A stretch of DNA of 47,616 nt from contig JAHYIV010000022.1 of NCBI GenBank assembly GCA_019429465.1, positions 1 through 47,616 of the forward strand. The letters run 5' to 3'. The translations under genes were made by a program, and so were the position numbers. Source of the DNA: Desulfoarculaceae bacterium. Its GTDB lineage: Bacteria; Desulfobacterota; Desulfobulbia; Desulfobulbales; Desulfocapsaceae. Below, piece by piece: positions 6,714 to 16,370 of this stretch (its first letter is position 1; each line of letters starts with the position of its first letter). A model generated the notes under the pieces. That model was not told the origin of the DNA. It saw only the letters and a program-made list of their open reading frames with translations, and ran no database searches.

Positions 6714-9089
6714 GTGACAAAGCTCTTCAGCACCCGTTCCCATGCCTGCCATCTGCTCTGCCTGACATCGTTGATCGCCCTGTCGCTTTCAACCAGTAAT
6801 GGCCTCGCCGAAACAGCCGCCACAGAAGAATGGCAGATAGACGCGGACAAAATCACCCGTTACGAAGACCCTCGAGCCATTATTGCCGAGGGCAATGTGG
6901 TGCTCACCAAACGGGAGCAACTTCCACCGGAACTGCCGAAAAAAGAGCAACATGATCAACAATGGGCACTCCTTCTCGAAGAACCAAGTCCTGCCCCGGA
7001 AGAAACGACCGGACTGGCATTAGAGACAGATACCACCCCGCGCTATGCAACCAGGGTCACGATCCAGGCGGACTGGATTGCCTATGACATCGATCGCAAC
7101 TCCATCAAGGCCCGCGGTCATGTGGCCATCAAGGGTGCTGACGACGAACTCAAGGCGGAGGCAGGTGTGGTGGATCTCAGTAAAGAGACCGGCACCTTTT
7201 CTGATGCCACCATCCTGCGTAAATCGCTGGACCTGCACCTGGAAGGAAAGACCATTGAAAAAACAGGGTTCAACACCTATCGCATCAAAAACGGCTGGGT
7301 CATCACCTGCAAGCTGGAAAAAGATCAGACGCCACCCTGGAGCTTTGCCAGCACCGACACCACCATCACCGAGGGCGGCTACGCCGTTATGAAAAATGCC
7401 ACCTTTCGGATAAAAAACATCCCGGTTCTTTACACCCCCTGGATGATCGTGCCTGCCAAGAATAAGCGGCAGACAGGCCTGATGTTCCCTGAGTTCTCCA
7501 ATTCTGACCGCAATGGTTTTGGATTGAACCTGCCCCTGTTTATTGCTGTCTCTGACTCCAGCGACCTGACCCTCTTTCCTGAATATTACACGGACCGGGG
7601 CGTTATGCCAGGCATGGAGTTCCGCTATGTCCTTGGAGAAGCACAAAAAGGGACATTCATGGGCAGCTTTCTCCGAGACAAGCTCACCGACCCATCCGAT
7701 ATTGACTCTAACCGGGAAACAGGCTACACCCATACCAACAAGGACCGTTACTGGTTGCGAAGCAAGATTGACCATGACCTTGCCAACGACTGGTACACCC
7801 GTATCGACCTCGACATCGTCTCTGATCGCGATTATCTGACAGAGTTTAATACCGGCTCCACCGGCTTCACCCAAAGCAACGACAACTTTCTGGCCATGTA
7901 TGGCCGGGCCTTCCAAAACAGGACAGATGACCAGCGCCTCAACACCATGAAGGTTCTCAAGGTTTGGGACTTCATGTCTCTGCAGACTCATTTTCTGGCC
8001 ATTAATGATGTCCGGGCGGCCCAGAGTTCACCAACTCCCCTGTGGAAACTGCCGGCCCTGGATTTCACCGGATCACTCCCCGTGGCCGAGACCTCTCTTG
8101 CCCTTGACTGGAACGCCGACTATGTCAATTTCTGGCGGGAAAATGGTGTCGGCGGCCATCGCCTGGATCTGTTTCCCCGGCTCAGCACCCCTGTTCCTCT
8201 CGGCGCCTACCTGGAATCACGGGCCGAAGTCGGGGTACGGAATACCTCCTACAGAGTCAACACCTACGGAGACGGGATCTGGGATCAGGACGATACCCCC
8301 AATCGTTCTCTCTTCAATCTGCATGGTGAGGTTGGCACCACCCTGCTCCGCAACTTTGCATTAAATGGTGAGGGAAGCCGGAGTTGGGATCATCGGCTCC
8401 GCCCCTCTATCCAATACGACTACCTGCCTGAGACCAATCAGGACGACCTGCCGCTCTTTGACGAGGTTGACCGTATCGGAGAGAGAAATGCAGTTACCTA
8501 CGGGGTCGACAATTTTTTTGAACTTTTCAACGATAACAAAAAAGGATCAGGACGCGACTATGGCTACTTCAAGGTTTCGGAAAGCTATGACCTGCGCCAG
8601 GAATACTCTGACCGCCCCCTGACCCCGATCAGTTTTGAACTGGGCTGGACCCCGATCAACAACTTTGCCCTCTCCTATCGAACAGATGTCGGCGCTTACG
8701 GTGAGGGGGTTATCCTCTACAGTCTAGCCAACCATTACCGTAACAGCCGCGGCGACTCGATAGGCCTGGATTATCGCTACAGCAGCGCTGAAGAAATCCT
8801 GGGGTCTCCTTACAGCAGCACCGACAGATATGACAATCTCCAAGACATCCACCAGATCAACGTCTCCCTGAAAACCCAGATCATTAACACTATTAGTGCA
8901 ACCTACCAGATCGAGCATTCACTCTCTCAATCTCAGACCATAGAGCAGAACATCTCCCTCATCTATCAACCTACCTGCTGGTCTGTTGAACTGCGATCCC
9001 ACTATACCCCCGAAGACCAGGGTGTCATGCTGGTCTTCAATCTGGCCAACATTGGCAACCCTTTTGGCATTAATATCCCCGGACAGTAG
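6714..9089 (+). CDS. lptD: LPS-assembly protein LptD
   Basis: LptD is the outer-membrane beta-barrel that, with LptE, inserts lipopolysaccharide into the outer leaflet. The 791-residue product has a signal peptide (hydrophobic LLCLTSLIALSLSTSNGLA, cleavage likely near residue 32). A periplasmic OstA-type domain follows (IDADKITRYEDPRAIIAEGNV... and IQADWIAYDIDRNSIKARGHV), then a long C-terminal barrel with alternating aromatic strands. Other family landmarks are IPVLYTPWMIVP and KRQTGLMFPEFSNSDRNGFGL. The start is a GTG at 6714, preceded by AAAGGG seven bases upstream. It heads a run of five close or overlapping + strand genes, three of them envelope proteins. Confidence 0.93.
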   Translation: MTKLFSTRSHACHLLCLTSLIALSLSTSNGLAETAATEEWQIDADKITRYEDPRAIIAEGNVVLTKREQLPPELPKKEQHDQQWALLLEEPSPAPEETTGLALETDTTPRYATRVTIQADWIAYDIDRNSIKARGHVAIKGADDELKAEAGVVDLSKETGTFSDATILRKSLDLHLEGKTIEKTGFNTYRIKNGWVITCKLEKDQTPPWSFASTDTTITEGGYAVMKNATFRIKNIPVLYTPWMIVPAKNKRQTGLMFPEFSNSDRNGFGLNLPLFIAVSDSSDLTLFPEYYTDRGVMPGMEFRYVLGEAQKGTFMGSFLRDKLTDPSDIDSNRETGYTHTNKDRYWLRSKIDHDLANDWYTRIDLDIVSDRDYLTEFNTGSTGFTQSNDNFLAMYGRAFQNRTDDQRLNTMKVLKVWDFMSLQTHFLAINDVRAAQSSPTPLWKLPALDFTGSLPVAETSLALDWNADYVNFWRENGVGGHRLDLFPRLSTPVPLGAYLESRAEVGVRNTSYRVNTYGDGIWDQDDTPNRSLFNLHGEVGTTLLRNFALNGEGSRSWDHRLRPSIQYDYLPETNQDDLPLFDEVDRIGERNAVTYGVDNFFELFNDNKKGSGRDYGYFKVSESYDLRQEYSDRPLTPISFELGWTPINNFALSYRTDVGAYGEGVILYSLANHYRNSRGDSIGLDYRYSSAEEILGSPYSSTDRYDNLQDIHQINVSLKTQIINTISATYQIEHSLSQSQTIEQNISLIYQPTCWSVELRSHYTPEDQGVMLVFNLANIGNPFGINIPGQ

Positions 9090-9095
9090 GCCACT

Positions 9096-10079
9096 ATGCA
9101 TTATGACATCTTTAATGGCGATGCCGACGGAATCTGTGCCCTGCATCAACTCCGTCTTGACAAACCCTGCCCTGATGCCACTCTGATCACCGGACCAAAA
9201 CGGGATATCGCCCTGCTGTCAACATTACAGGGCGTAGGCCACAGCTCGCTCACCGTCCTTGACATCTCGCTGGAAAGCAACCGTCCATTTCTGCAGACCC
9301 TCCTAAGCAACGCCAATGAGATCCTCTACATCGATCACCATTTTGCCGGTGTGATCCCCGAGAATCCGGCTCTCACCGCCCATATTGATACGAGTCCTGA
9401 CATCTGCACCTCTCTCATCATCGACTCCCTGCTCCATGGACGTTTCCGTAAATGGGCCATCGTCGCCGCCTTTGGCGATAATCTGCATGATGCCGCCCAT
9501 AAGGTCGGGCAGACACTTTCTCTCTCTGTGCAGGTCATGCAACAACTCCAGGAACTGGGCGAGCTCCTTAATTATAACGGCTATGGAGCAGAACTGGCAG
9601 ATCTCCACTTTCACCCGGCCGATCTTTATCGGGCAATTGCCCCCTATGAAGAGCCACTGGACTTTATCGCCTCTTCCCCGGCACTCGCCGTACTGCGCCA
9701 TGGCTTCCAGCAGGACATGACCCTGGCGCTCAGTCAAGATGTGATTAACCCCGGCAGCCGCAATCGGATTTTCCACTTTCCCGACACCCCGTGGGCCAGA
9801 CGGGTCTCGGGTGTTTTTGCCAATCTGAAGGCCCGGGAAAAAAAAGAGGCTGCCCATGCCCTGATCGTTGACAATGCGGACGCCACCCTGCGCATCAGCG
9901 TCAGAGCCCCCCAGACTGACAGGAAGGGCGCTGACGCCCTGTGCCGGGCCTTTCCCACCGGGGGTGGTCGGGCCGCAGCAGCAGGAATCAACTCGCTTCC
10001 CCCTGAAATGCTTGCTGAATTCATCTCCGCCTTTCAGGCAAGCTTTGCTCAAGTCGAACCAGGCGCCAATGGCACCTGA
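9096..10079 (+). CDS. DHH-family phosphoesterase
   Basis: A 327-residue protein of the DHH superfamily. Motif I is FNGDADG (residues 6-12) and motif III is YIDHH (D80-H81-H82). A C-terminal DHHA1-like segment ends GGGRAAAAGI, with Arg where the family usually has His (GGGH). DHH proteins cleave phosphodiester or pyrophosphate bonds in oligonucleotides, cyclic dinucleotides or polyphosphate. The GGGR variant and the absence of extra domains leave the substrate open. The ATG is six bases after the lptD stop, and the TGA stop overlaps the next start (TGATG), so it is co-transcribed with envelope genes. Confidence 0.82.
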   Translation: MHYDIFNGDADGICALHQLRLDKPCPDATLITGPKRDIALLSTLQGVGHSSLTVLDISLESNRPFLQTLLSNANEILYIDHHFAGVIPENPALTAHIDTSPDICTSLIIDSLLHGRFRKWAIVAAFGDNLHDAAHKVGQTLSLSVQVMQQLQELGELLNYNGYGAELADLHFHPADLYRAIAPYEEPLDFIASSPALAVLRHGFQQDMTLALSQDVINPGSRNRIFHFPDTPWARRVSGVFANLKAREKKEAAHALIVDNADATLRISVRAPQTDRKGADALCRAFPTGGGRAAAAGINSLPPEMLAEFISAFQASFAQVEPGANGT

Positions 10080-11200
10080 TGCCAATACACACCCCGGCAA
10101 CCAATTCAAAGTTCATCATACACATCATAAGAGGTGCTGCTATTACTATTTACAGTCGTTTCGCCCTATCCTTCTTCGCCGTTTTCTGTATCGGTCTTAC
10201 CTCTTTTATCCCCATCAGCACCGCCGTTGAAACCGAAAAATTAACAGCCGCGGACCTGGTGACAGATGGTCAAGCCATTAATCTGCAGCAGGAAAAATAC
10301 ACGCTGCTCTTCAAAGAACTTCGCGAGCAGCATCATTTTACTCAGGCTGAACTTGACCGGATGTTTGCAGATGTCAATATTGATAAAAAAGTACTGGAAC
10401 TCATGGACAAGCAATGGGAGGCCAAGCCCTATTATGCCTACTGGCCTCTTTTTATCACCCCGGCGGTCATCAAAAGAGGGCAGCAGGAGCTCAAGACCAA
10501 TCAGCTTATCCTGGACCGTATTGAAAAAGAGCTGGGAGTCGATCGTGAGATAGTCATTGCCATCTGGGGCATTGAGTCCCGATTCGGTGAACATAAAGGG
10601 ACCTTCGGGGTCTTCAAGACCCTGAACACCCTCTTTGACGCCTATCCGCGAAGAAGCGCCTTTTTCCGCGAACAGCTGGTCGAATTTCTTCTCCTTTGTC
10701 GTGAAAACCAGTTTGACTCACTCGCCATCAAGGGATCGTATGCCGGTGCCTTTGGCCAGACCCAATTCATCCCTTCCAGTTACCGGGAATATGCCGTCAG
10801 CTTTGACGGAGATGAAAAACGTGACGTCTTTACCTCTGTAGATGACATTCTCGCCTCCATTGCCAACTATCTCCGCCGCTTCCATTGGGTTTATGACGCC
10901 CCCCGCTATGTGGAGATCGGCAGCGAACTAAAAGGAGAGGCACTCATCAACGCCAGCAAAGGGACTAAAAACCGGATCGACTGGCAACTTGTCAGCTCTA
11001 CCCAGGGGATCAAGCTGCCACCCCCGCCGGGAGACAAACAACTGTCCATCATCGGTCTTGAGAAATCTCCCTTAACCGGTGGTGGCATGCGCTACGTGGC
11101 TGCATATCCGAACTTCCACGCCATTACCAAATGGAACAATTCAAGCAGGTACGCCATGGCAGTCTGTGAACTGGCCGAGGCACTGAAACGTGACCGGTAA
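10079..11200 (+). CDS. mltB: Lytic murein transglycosylase B
   Basis: A peptidoglycan lytic transglycosylase of the MltB (SLT_2) family, 373 aa, cleaving the MurNAc-GlcNAc bond in the periplasm. A hydrophobic stretch at about residues 28-46 (SRFALSFFAVFCIGLTSFIP) is a signal peptide or anchor; there is no lipobox. Catalytic Glu lies in AIWGIESRFGEHKG (about residues 158-171). Other hallmarks are SYAGAFGQTQFIPSSYREYAVSFDGD and the ASIANYLRRFHW segment. The ATG overlaps the previous stop. The next gene encodes a second lytic transglycosylase of a different fold (MltA). Confidence 0.92.
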   Translation: MPIHTPATNSKFIIHIIRGAAITIYSRFALSFFAVFCIGLTSFIPISTAVETEKLTAADLVTDGQAINLQQEKYTLLFKELREQHHFTQAELDRMFADVNIDKKVLELMDKQWEAKPYYAYWPLFITPAVIKRGQQELKTNQLILDRIEKELGVDREIVIAIWGIESRFGEHKGTFGVFKTLNTLFDAYPRRSAFFREQLVEFLLLCRENQFDSLAIKGSYAGAFGQTQFIPSSYREYAVSFDGDEKRDVFTSVDDILASIANYLRRFHWVYDAPRYVEIGSELKGEALINASKGTKNRIDWQLVSSTQGIKLPPPPGDKQLSIIGLEKSPLTGGGMRYVAAYPNFHAITKWNNSSRYAMAVCELAEALKRDR

Positions 11201-11204
11201 GGAT

Positions 11205-12458
11205 ATGAAGACAGCACCCCACGCCAGCCACAGCCCTTCTCTGGCCAGAAGGACAGTGTTCTTTGTTTTGCTCTGCCTGTGGTGGCCTGCCCTGGGAGAC
11301 GCTCAAGATACTGCCCTGCTCGCCGCTCAACAAAACCGACTCCCCTCCTTACGGGATGACATGGACCACAAGAGCCTGACCACGGCGGCGACACGCCACC
11401 TGCGCTACCTGAAAACACTCTCACCTGACACCGTTGTTCGACTGGAAAATGAGCTCTGTTCCCGGGACTGTCTTCTCCAATCCATGGCAACATTTCTAGA
11501 GATCCTGGAGCAGGGGCCAAGTCCGACGGAGCTCGATCAGGCTATACGGGAGAATTTCAACCTCTATCAGGCTGCCGGCCGCGATAAAGGGGAAAAAGGA
11601 GAGATGCTGATCACCGGTTACTATGAACCGCTGCTGGAAGGCAGCCTGATCAAAAGCGCTCCCTTTATCCATCCCCTCTACTCCATTCCTGATTCCCTCA
11701 TCAGCTATCGGGATCCCGGCACTGGCAGGAAGACAACAGGCCGCCAGGATAGCACTGGCGCCAAGGTCCCTTTCTGGTCGAGAGCAGAGATAGAAGAAAG
11801 AGAGCTGCTGGCAGGCAATGAACTGGTGTATCTGCAAGACCCCGTAGATGCCTTTGTCCTTCACGTCCAGGGTTCCGGCAAGATCCGCTTCCAGGATGGC
11901 TCCCTGCGGGCCATTCAATTCGCTGCCACCAATGGCCGGGATTACAAAAGCATCGGCAAGCTTCTGGTGGATGAAAAGAAGATGACCCGCGAAGAAGCCA
12001 CCATGCCATCCATCCGTCATTACCTGGAGAAGAATCCAGGTGAGCAGAAACGGATACTGCACCACAATCCCCGATTTGTCTTTTTTCAGTGGAATAAAAG
12101 GAAGGAAAGCCCCACCGGCAGTCTGGGCCTGCCACTCACCGCCGGCCGCTCCATCGCGATTGACCCGGCAACCCTGCCCACAGGTCTTATGGCCTATTTG
12201 GTCTCACAAAAGCCGGTTCTTGACCGGGAAGGGCTGCTGCTGCACTGGGAACCCATGCAGCGCTTTGTCCTGCCACAGGATGCGGGAGCGGCCATCAAAG
12301 GTGCTGGTCGGGCCGACCTGTTCTGGGGCAATGGTCATTACGCCGAAACAGCTGCCGGCAATATGAAGGAACAGGGGCAACTCTATTTCCTGGTAAAGAA
12401 AGATGCGACAACAAACACCCAAGACACCCTGGCATCACAGCTCCCAGGTCTTCGATGA
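11205..12458 (+). CDS. mltA: Membrane-bound lytic murein transglycosylase A
   Basis: A lytic transglycosylase of the MltA family with a C-terminal 3D domain, about 417 aa. The signal peptide includes ARRTVFFVLLCLWWPALGDA. Core signatures are ITGYYEPLLEGS, VLHVQGSGKIRF, NPRFVFFQ, and the 3D domain FVLPQDAGAAIKGAGRADLFWG, whose Asp residues include the catalytic Asp of the family. The start is uncertain: ATG at 11205 with AAGG only three bases upstream, or an in-frame GTG at 11190 overlapping mltB. Both keep the signal peptide. The 3' end overlaps the methyltransferase gene by 56 bases. Confidence 0.9.
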   Translation: MKTAPHASHSPSLARRTVFFVLLCLWWPALGDAQDTALLAAQQNRLPSLRDDMDHKSLTTAATRHLRYLKTLSPDTVVRLENELCSRDCLLQSMATFLEILEQGPSPTELDQAIRENFNLYQAAGRDKGEKGEMLITGYYEPLLEGSLIKSAPFIHPLYSIPDSLISYRDPGTGRKTTGRQDSTGAKVPFWSRAEIEERELLAGNELVYLQDPVDAFVLHVQGSGKIRFQDGSLRAIQFAATNGRDYKSIGKLLVDEKKMTREEATMPSIRHYLEKNPGEQKRILHHNPRFVFFQWNKRKESPTGSLGLPLTAGRSIAIDPATLPTGLMAYLVSQKPVLDREGLLLHWEPMQRFVLPQDAGAAIKGAGRADLFWGNGHYAETAAGNMKEQGQLYFLVKKDATTNTQDTLASQLPGLR

Positions 12459-13086
12459 ACGGGCCGGAGAATATGACAACTGGTTTGACGACAGCCTGCT
12501 CTTTGCCATTGAAAAGGCCGCTATTCAGTCTCTGGATATCAGCTTCTCCCCGCCAGCCCTCGAGGTCGGCGTAGGCCCAGGCCGTTTCGCCGAGGCCCTG
12601 CAGATTCCGTTTGGCATCGACCCGGCCATGGCCCCCCTCCTGTTGGCAAAAAAGAGAGGCATATCCACCTGTCAGGCCAGAGCCGAGGATCTTCCCTTTG
12701 CCACCTCCTCACTCGGCGCTATTTTTCTGCTCTTCACCCTCTGTTTTCTCCAATCCCCCAGCCGTTTTTTAGAGGAATGTGGACGCGTCCTGCAACCGGA
12801 GTCGCCGCTGATCATCGGCCTTGTCCCGGCAACCAGCAGTTGGGGCCAGAACCTGCGCCGGAAAAAAAAGCAGGGACACCCCTTTTATCAAGCGGCCCGC
12901 TTCTCAACCATCGCCCAGGTACAGCAGCTCCTCACCAGGCACGGATTCGATATCCGCCAAAGGTGCTCAACCCTCTCTCAGCCACCGGGAAAAACGGTTA
13001 AATTTGAACGGGCCAGGCCGGGGATGGATGAACAGGCAGGTTTTGTAGTCATTGTTGCCCGACACTATAACAAAAGGGATTATTGA
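12403..13086 (+). CDS. Class I SAM-dependent methyltransferase
   Basis: A 227-residue class I methyltransferase (Methyltransf_11 type). It has FDERAGEYDNWFD near the N-terminus, the glycine-rich SAM loop ALEVGVGPGRFAEAL, an acidic end of strand beta-2 (FGIDPA) and ARAEDLPFATSSLGAIFLLF as motifs II/III. The substrate cannot be read from sequence. It overlaps mltA by 56 bases and is the last gene of the lptD run. The ORF begins with an ATG preceded by GGTAAAGAAAG. Confidence 0.83.
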   Translation: MRQQTPKTPWHHSSQVFDERAGEYDNWFDDSLLFAIEKAAIQSLDISFSPPALEVGVGPGRFAEALQIPFGIDPAMAPLLLAKKRGISTCQARAEDLPFATSSLGAIFLLFTLCFLQSPSRFLEECGRVLQPESPLIIGLVPATSSWGQNLRRKKKQGHPFYQAARFSTIAQVQQLLTRHGFDIRQRCSTLSQPPGKTVKFERARPGMDEQAGFVVIVARHYNKRDY

Positions 13087-13155
13087 TCATTCGCCTCCCC
13101 TGCACTGGTCGACAATTTACAGACTCAATCATGAAGTCAACAACAGGACGCTGGA

Positions 13156-14700
13156 ATGAATCGTGCCAAGTTTAAACATTATGGGTCCAAAAAAGATTTC
13201 AAAAAAATCTATCTGATAGCCCCCAGACATCCGGACAATTTCTGGTCCATGCAGGGAACAGCAGATATCCTGGGGGCTAAAACATTGATGCCGAATTCAG
13301 CCCTGGCCACCTTAATGGCATTGACACCACCAGGGGTAGGCATCCGATATACCCTGGCGGATGAGAATGTCACTGCCATCGATTTTGCATGTGACTGCGA
13401 TCTGGTGGTCATAACCGGGGGCACTCTTCATGCACAAAGAATCCATGAACTCTGTAATGAATTCAGGAAAAGAGGACGGCAGGTAGCACTGGGGGGGACA
13501 TACGCCTCCATAGAATATGACCGATGCGATGGACTGGCGGATTATCTCTTTATTGGAGAAGCTGAATACACCTGGCCGCTTTTCCTCAAGCAATGGACAG
13601 AGGGTAAAACTGAAAAATTTTACCGGCAGAAACACTATATTGACATGAAGGACAGTCCTCCTCCCGACTGGTCTTTAATTCGCATAGAGGACTATGTTAA
13701 TATCAGTATCCAGACGAGCAGAGGATGTCCTAATCAGTGTGATTTCTGCGATGTCATCCAGTATGTGGGCAGAAAATACCGCACCAAATCCATTGACCAG
13801 ATCATGCAGGAATTGCAGAATGCACTCGACATCGGCGCCCGAACGGTTTTCTTTTCCGATGATAATTTCCTCGGCAACAAAGGATTCACTCAAAAACTGC
13901 TCGCCAGCGTCATCGAATGGAACGCTCAACAGTCCAGGCCGTTGTCATTTTCAACCCAGATCACCGTCCAGGTTGCCGATGATGATGCATTACTGAAGAT
14001 GTTCGCCGATGCGCGATTTTCCGTCCTGTTTCTGGGAGTGGAAACGGTGAGAAAGGAGAGCCTTGATGAAGTGCACAAGGGCCAGAATGTAGAAAAAGAC
14101 ATCTTTGAAAGAATCAGAAAAATTTCCCGCTTTGGTATCGTCCCCTTTATTGGTCTCATTGTCGGATTTGATCACGACGACGAAGGAGTTTTTGCGGAAT
14201 TGGAGCAATTCCTGGTGGCCACGGACAGCCCGATCGCCGGTATCAGTCTGTTAAACGCACCTCGACATACAACCTTATATAAGAGATTAAAGGAAGAAGG
14301 ACGACTTACTGAAAACACGTTCTCAGGGGAATGGCAATTGCATACCAATATCATTCCCAAACAGATGAGCCCCGAGAGACTCAGCTTCTTATACTGGGAC
14401 CTTTTCCAAAAAATTTATCAGCCGGATCTTTTTGAAGAGAGACTGCTTCACTGGCTGCAAAACGTTGAATATTTCAGTGAAATTTATGTAAACAAGAAGG
14501 CTGATCCCAGACAGCTGCTTTTCGGGATCAGGATTTTCAAACATTTTATGGTCAATGAGGACCGACATGTTCGAGCCTTATTTTTCAGGATGCTGAAAAA
14601 GACCTGGAGAATAAACCCCAAGCTGGTCAGACGTTTTTTTACTGTTATCACTCAGTACAGCCATTTTCATGGTTTCGTGAACAGAGACCGGAGAAAATAA
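13156..14700 (+). CDS. B12-binding-type radical SAM protein, DUF4070 group
   Basis: A 514-residue protein. The N-terminal 150 residues have a Rossmann-like fold of the cobalamin-binding type (CDLVVITGGTLHAQRIHEL..., VALGGTYASI) but lack the DxHxxG cobalamin-ligand motif. The radical SAM motif is CPNQCDFC in IQTSRGCPNQCDFCDV. The C-terminal region after SLLNAPRHTTLYKRLKEEGRL resembles DUF4070, found in this radical SAM subgroup, which also includes the hopanoid methylase HpnP. The substrate is unknown; loss of the His ligand argues against cobalamin chemistry. It follows the methyltransferase by 69 bases and may or may not belong to the same transcript. Confidence 0.85.
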   Translation: MNRAKFKHYGSKKDFKKIYLIAPRHPDNFWSMQGTADILGAKTLMPNSALATLMALTPPGVGIRYTLADENVTAIDFACDCDLVVITGGTLHAQRIHELCNEFRKRGRQVALGGTYASIEYDRCDGLADYLFIGEAEYTWPLFLKQWTEGKTEKFYRQKHYIDMKDSPPPDWSLIRIEDYVNISIQTSRGCPNQCDFCDVIQYVGRKYRTKSIDQIMQELQNALDIGARTVFFSDDNFLGNKGFTQKLLASVIEWNAQQSRPLSFSTQITVQVADDDALLKMFADARFSVLFLGVETVRKESLDEVHKGQNVEKDIFERIRKISRFGIVPFIGLIVGFDHDDEGVFAELEQFLVATDSPIAGISLLNAPRHTTLYKRLKEEGRLTENTFSGEWQLHTNIIPKQMSPERLSFLYWDLFQKIYQPDLFEERLLHWLQNVEYFSEIYVNKKADPRQLLFGIRIFKHFMVNEDRHVRALFFRMLKKTWRINPKLVRRFFTVITQYSHFHGFVNRDRRK

Positions 14701-14764
14701 CCAGCATCTTTCTTGCTTAGAGCAAGGTATACATCCCCCAAAAAAACAAATACTTGGCTCTCTT

Positions 14765-14989
14765 TCAGGAAGTAAAAAATCGACAAATACGCCTCAAGAT
14801 GCCAGGGGGCATTTCAAAGACCTTTATTAATCCATCTCGATGCCCAGTTCCGCGGGAATTACCTATCTTAAAGTCAGAATAAAACTTGTTGCCACATGAA
14901 GGACAAGCCATAAGCATCCCGCCGATATTCTCAGGAAATCGTAACTGTTGACCACATTCCGGGCACTTCTTTTCACTATAATCAGTCAT
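14765..14989 (-). CDS. Small zinc-ribbon protein
   Basis: A 74-residue protein with two CPxCG knuckles (KKCPECGQQLRFPENIGGML and ACPSCGNKFY), forming a single zinc ribbon in the first half. The C-terminal half is basic and amphipathic (GILRRICRFFTS). No function can be assigned. It is convergent with the radical SAM gene and separated from aroA by 112 bases. Both Cys pairs and normal codon use support a real gene. Confidence 0.72.
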   Translation of the reverse strand: MTDYSEKKCPECGQQLRFPENIGGMLMACPSCGNKFYSDFKIGNSRGTGHRDGLIKVFEMPPGILRRICRFFTS

Positions 14990-15101
14990 GGTTGAGCCAT
15001 ACCTCTCTGAAATGAAAATCGAGAAATGTTGGTCGTGATCAAAATTATATTGAAGGACACTATTTTCCTGATTTTTCGTTTCGGGCCTGAGTTACCACAA
15101 A

Positions 15102-16370
15102 TCAGGCCAGCCAGCTGAAGCGCTCCCAGAAATCAGGAAAGGATTTGGCGACACAGCCCTCATCGCTGATCCGCACCCCGGCCACCCGGAGACCCGCCAC
15201 TGCAAAACTCATGGCCATGCGATGATCCTTATAGGTGTCAATAACCGCGCCATGCAGGTTACCCCCGCCATCACCATGGATGATCATGCTGTCGTGCCGT
15301 TCTTCCACCTGGGCTCCCATTCTGGTCAGCTCAGTGACCACAGCGCTCAGACGATCGCACTCCTTGATCCGCAGGTGGGCAATATTATTGATAACGGTCT
15401 TGCCATGGGCAAAGGCCGCCACCACCGCTAACGTGGGCACCACATCAGGCATATCACCCATGTCAACCGTGATCCCTTCCAGATGCGGCCGGCCCTGCAC
15501 CGTGATGCCGCCGCCTTCCCGGCTGATATCACAACCCATGCGGGCCAGCAGGGGAACCAGACCGGCATCCCCCTGCAGAGAAGGCACCGGCACATTGCTG
15601 ACCGTAACCCGGCCCGCCGTAATGGCCGCCGCCGCCCAGAAATATGAGGCACTGGAGGCGTCCCCTTCAATCTCATACTCCATGGCCCGGTAGCAGCCCC
15701 GGGGGATCTCGAAGTGAGTCAGGTCCTGATTGCAATCAACATCAATACCAAAATCAGACATGACGGAAAGGGTCATGGCCACATAGGGTTTTGACAGCAC
15801 CTCCCCCCTCACCCGGAGGATTGCCGGACTCGCCGCATAGGGCGCGACCAGCAGGAGTGAAGAGAGATACTGGCTGCTTTTTCCTTCCGGCAGAGTCGTC
15901 TCCCCGCCCTGCAGCCCATGGCTGTTGATCGTCAGCGGCGGACAAGCGGTGCCGGCGACCGAACGGATATCCACTCCCCAGCCCCTGAGCGCCTCCATCA
16001 ACGGGCCGATGGGACGCTGCCGCATCCGCGCCTCGCCATCAATGGTAAAGAGGCCATGGCCCAGGGCCGCAACCGAGGTCAGAAACCGGGTGGCGGTGCC
16101 GTTGTTGCCCAGATAGATCTCGCTGGTCGGGGTAACAATCCGGCCGCCATTGCCTGCCACCTGCCACGAATTTTTTTCTTTATCAACAGCAATCCCCATC
16201 TGGGCCAGGGCCTTGGAGGTATAGTCCGTGTCTTCACTGGTCAGGGGGCCCTGCAGACGGCTGCCGCCATCCGCCAGGGCCGCGGCAATGAGCGCCCTCT
16301 GAGTCAGGCTCTTGGAACCGGGAACCGCAATAGTGGCATCAACGCTGGCAACGGGGCATATCTCTTTCAT
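15102..16370 (-). CDS. aroA: 3-phosphoshikimate 1-carboxyvinyltransferase (EPSP synthase)
   Basis: EPSP synthase joins shikimate-3-phosphate and PEP in the sixth step of the shikimate pathway. The 422-residue product has PGSKSLTQRALIAAALADG at the N-terminus, LGNNGTATRFLTS in the PEP/glyphosate loop, RMRQRPIGPLMEAL, and the C-terminal KECDRLSAV and TYKDHRMAMSFAVAGL. The position equivalent to E. coli Pro101 (GTAMRP) is Phe here. It overlaps aroE by four bases (ATGA) and is the last gene of aroD-aroE-aroA. Confidence 0.95.
   Translation of the reverse strand: MKEICPVASVDATIAVPGSKSLTQRALIAAALADGGSRLQGPLTSEDTDYTSKALAQMGIAVDKEKNSWQVAGNGGRIVTPTSEIYLGNNGTATRFLTSVAALGHGLFTIDGEARMRQRPIGPLMEALRGWGVDIRSVAGTACPPLTINSHGLQGGETTLPEGKSSQYLSSLLLVAPYAASPAILRVRGEVLSKPYVAMTLSVMSDFGIDVDCNQDLTHFEIPRGCYRAMEYEIEGDASSASYFWAAAAITAGRVTVSNVPVPSLQGDAGLVPLLARMGCDISREGGGITVQGRPHLEGITVDMGDMPDVVPTLAVVAAFAHGKTVINNIAHLRIKECDRLSAVVTELTRMGAQVEERHDSMIIHGDGGGNLHGAVIDTYKDHRMAMSFAVAGLRVAGVRISDEGCVAKSFPDFWERFSWLA

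Noticed and set aside
7020-7991. 323-codon ORF antisense to lptD
   Set aside because: Shadow frame of a clearly conserved gene; no independent domain or start signal.
14701-14764. CTTGC/GCAAG hairpin after the DUF4070 radical SAM gene as a terminator
   Set aside because: Only a five-base stem and no T-run follows.
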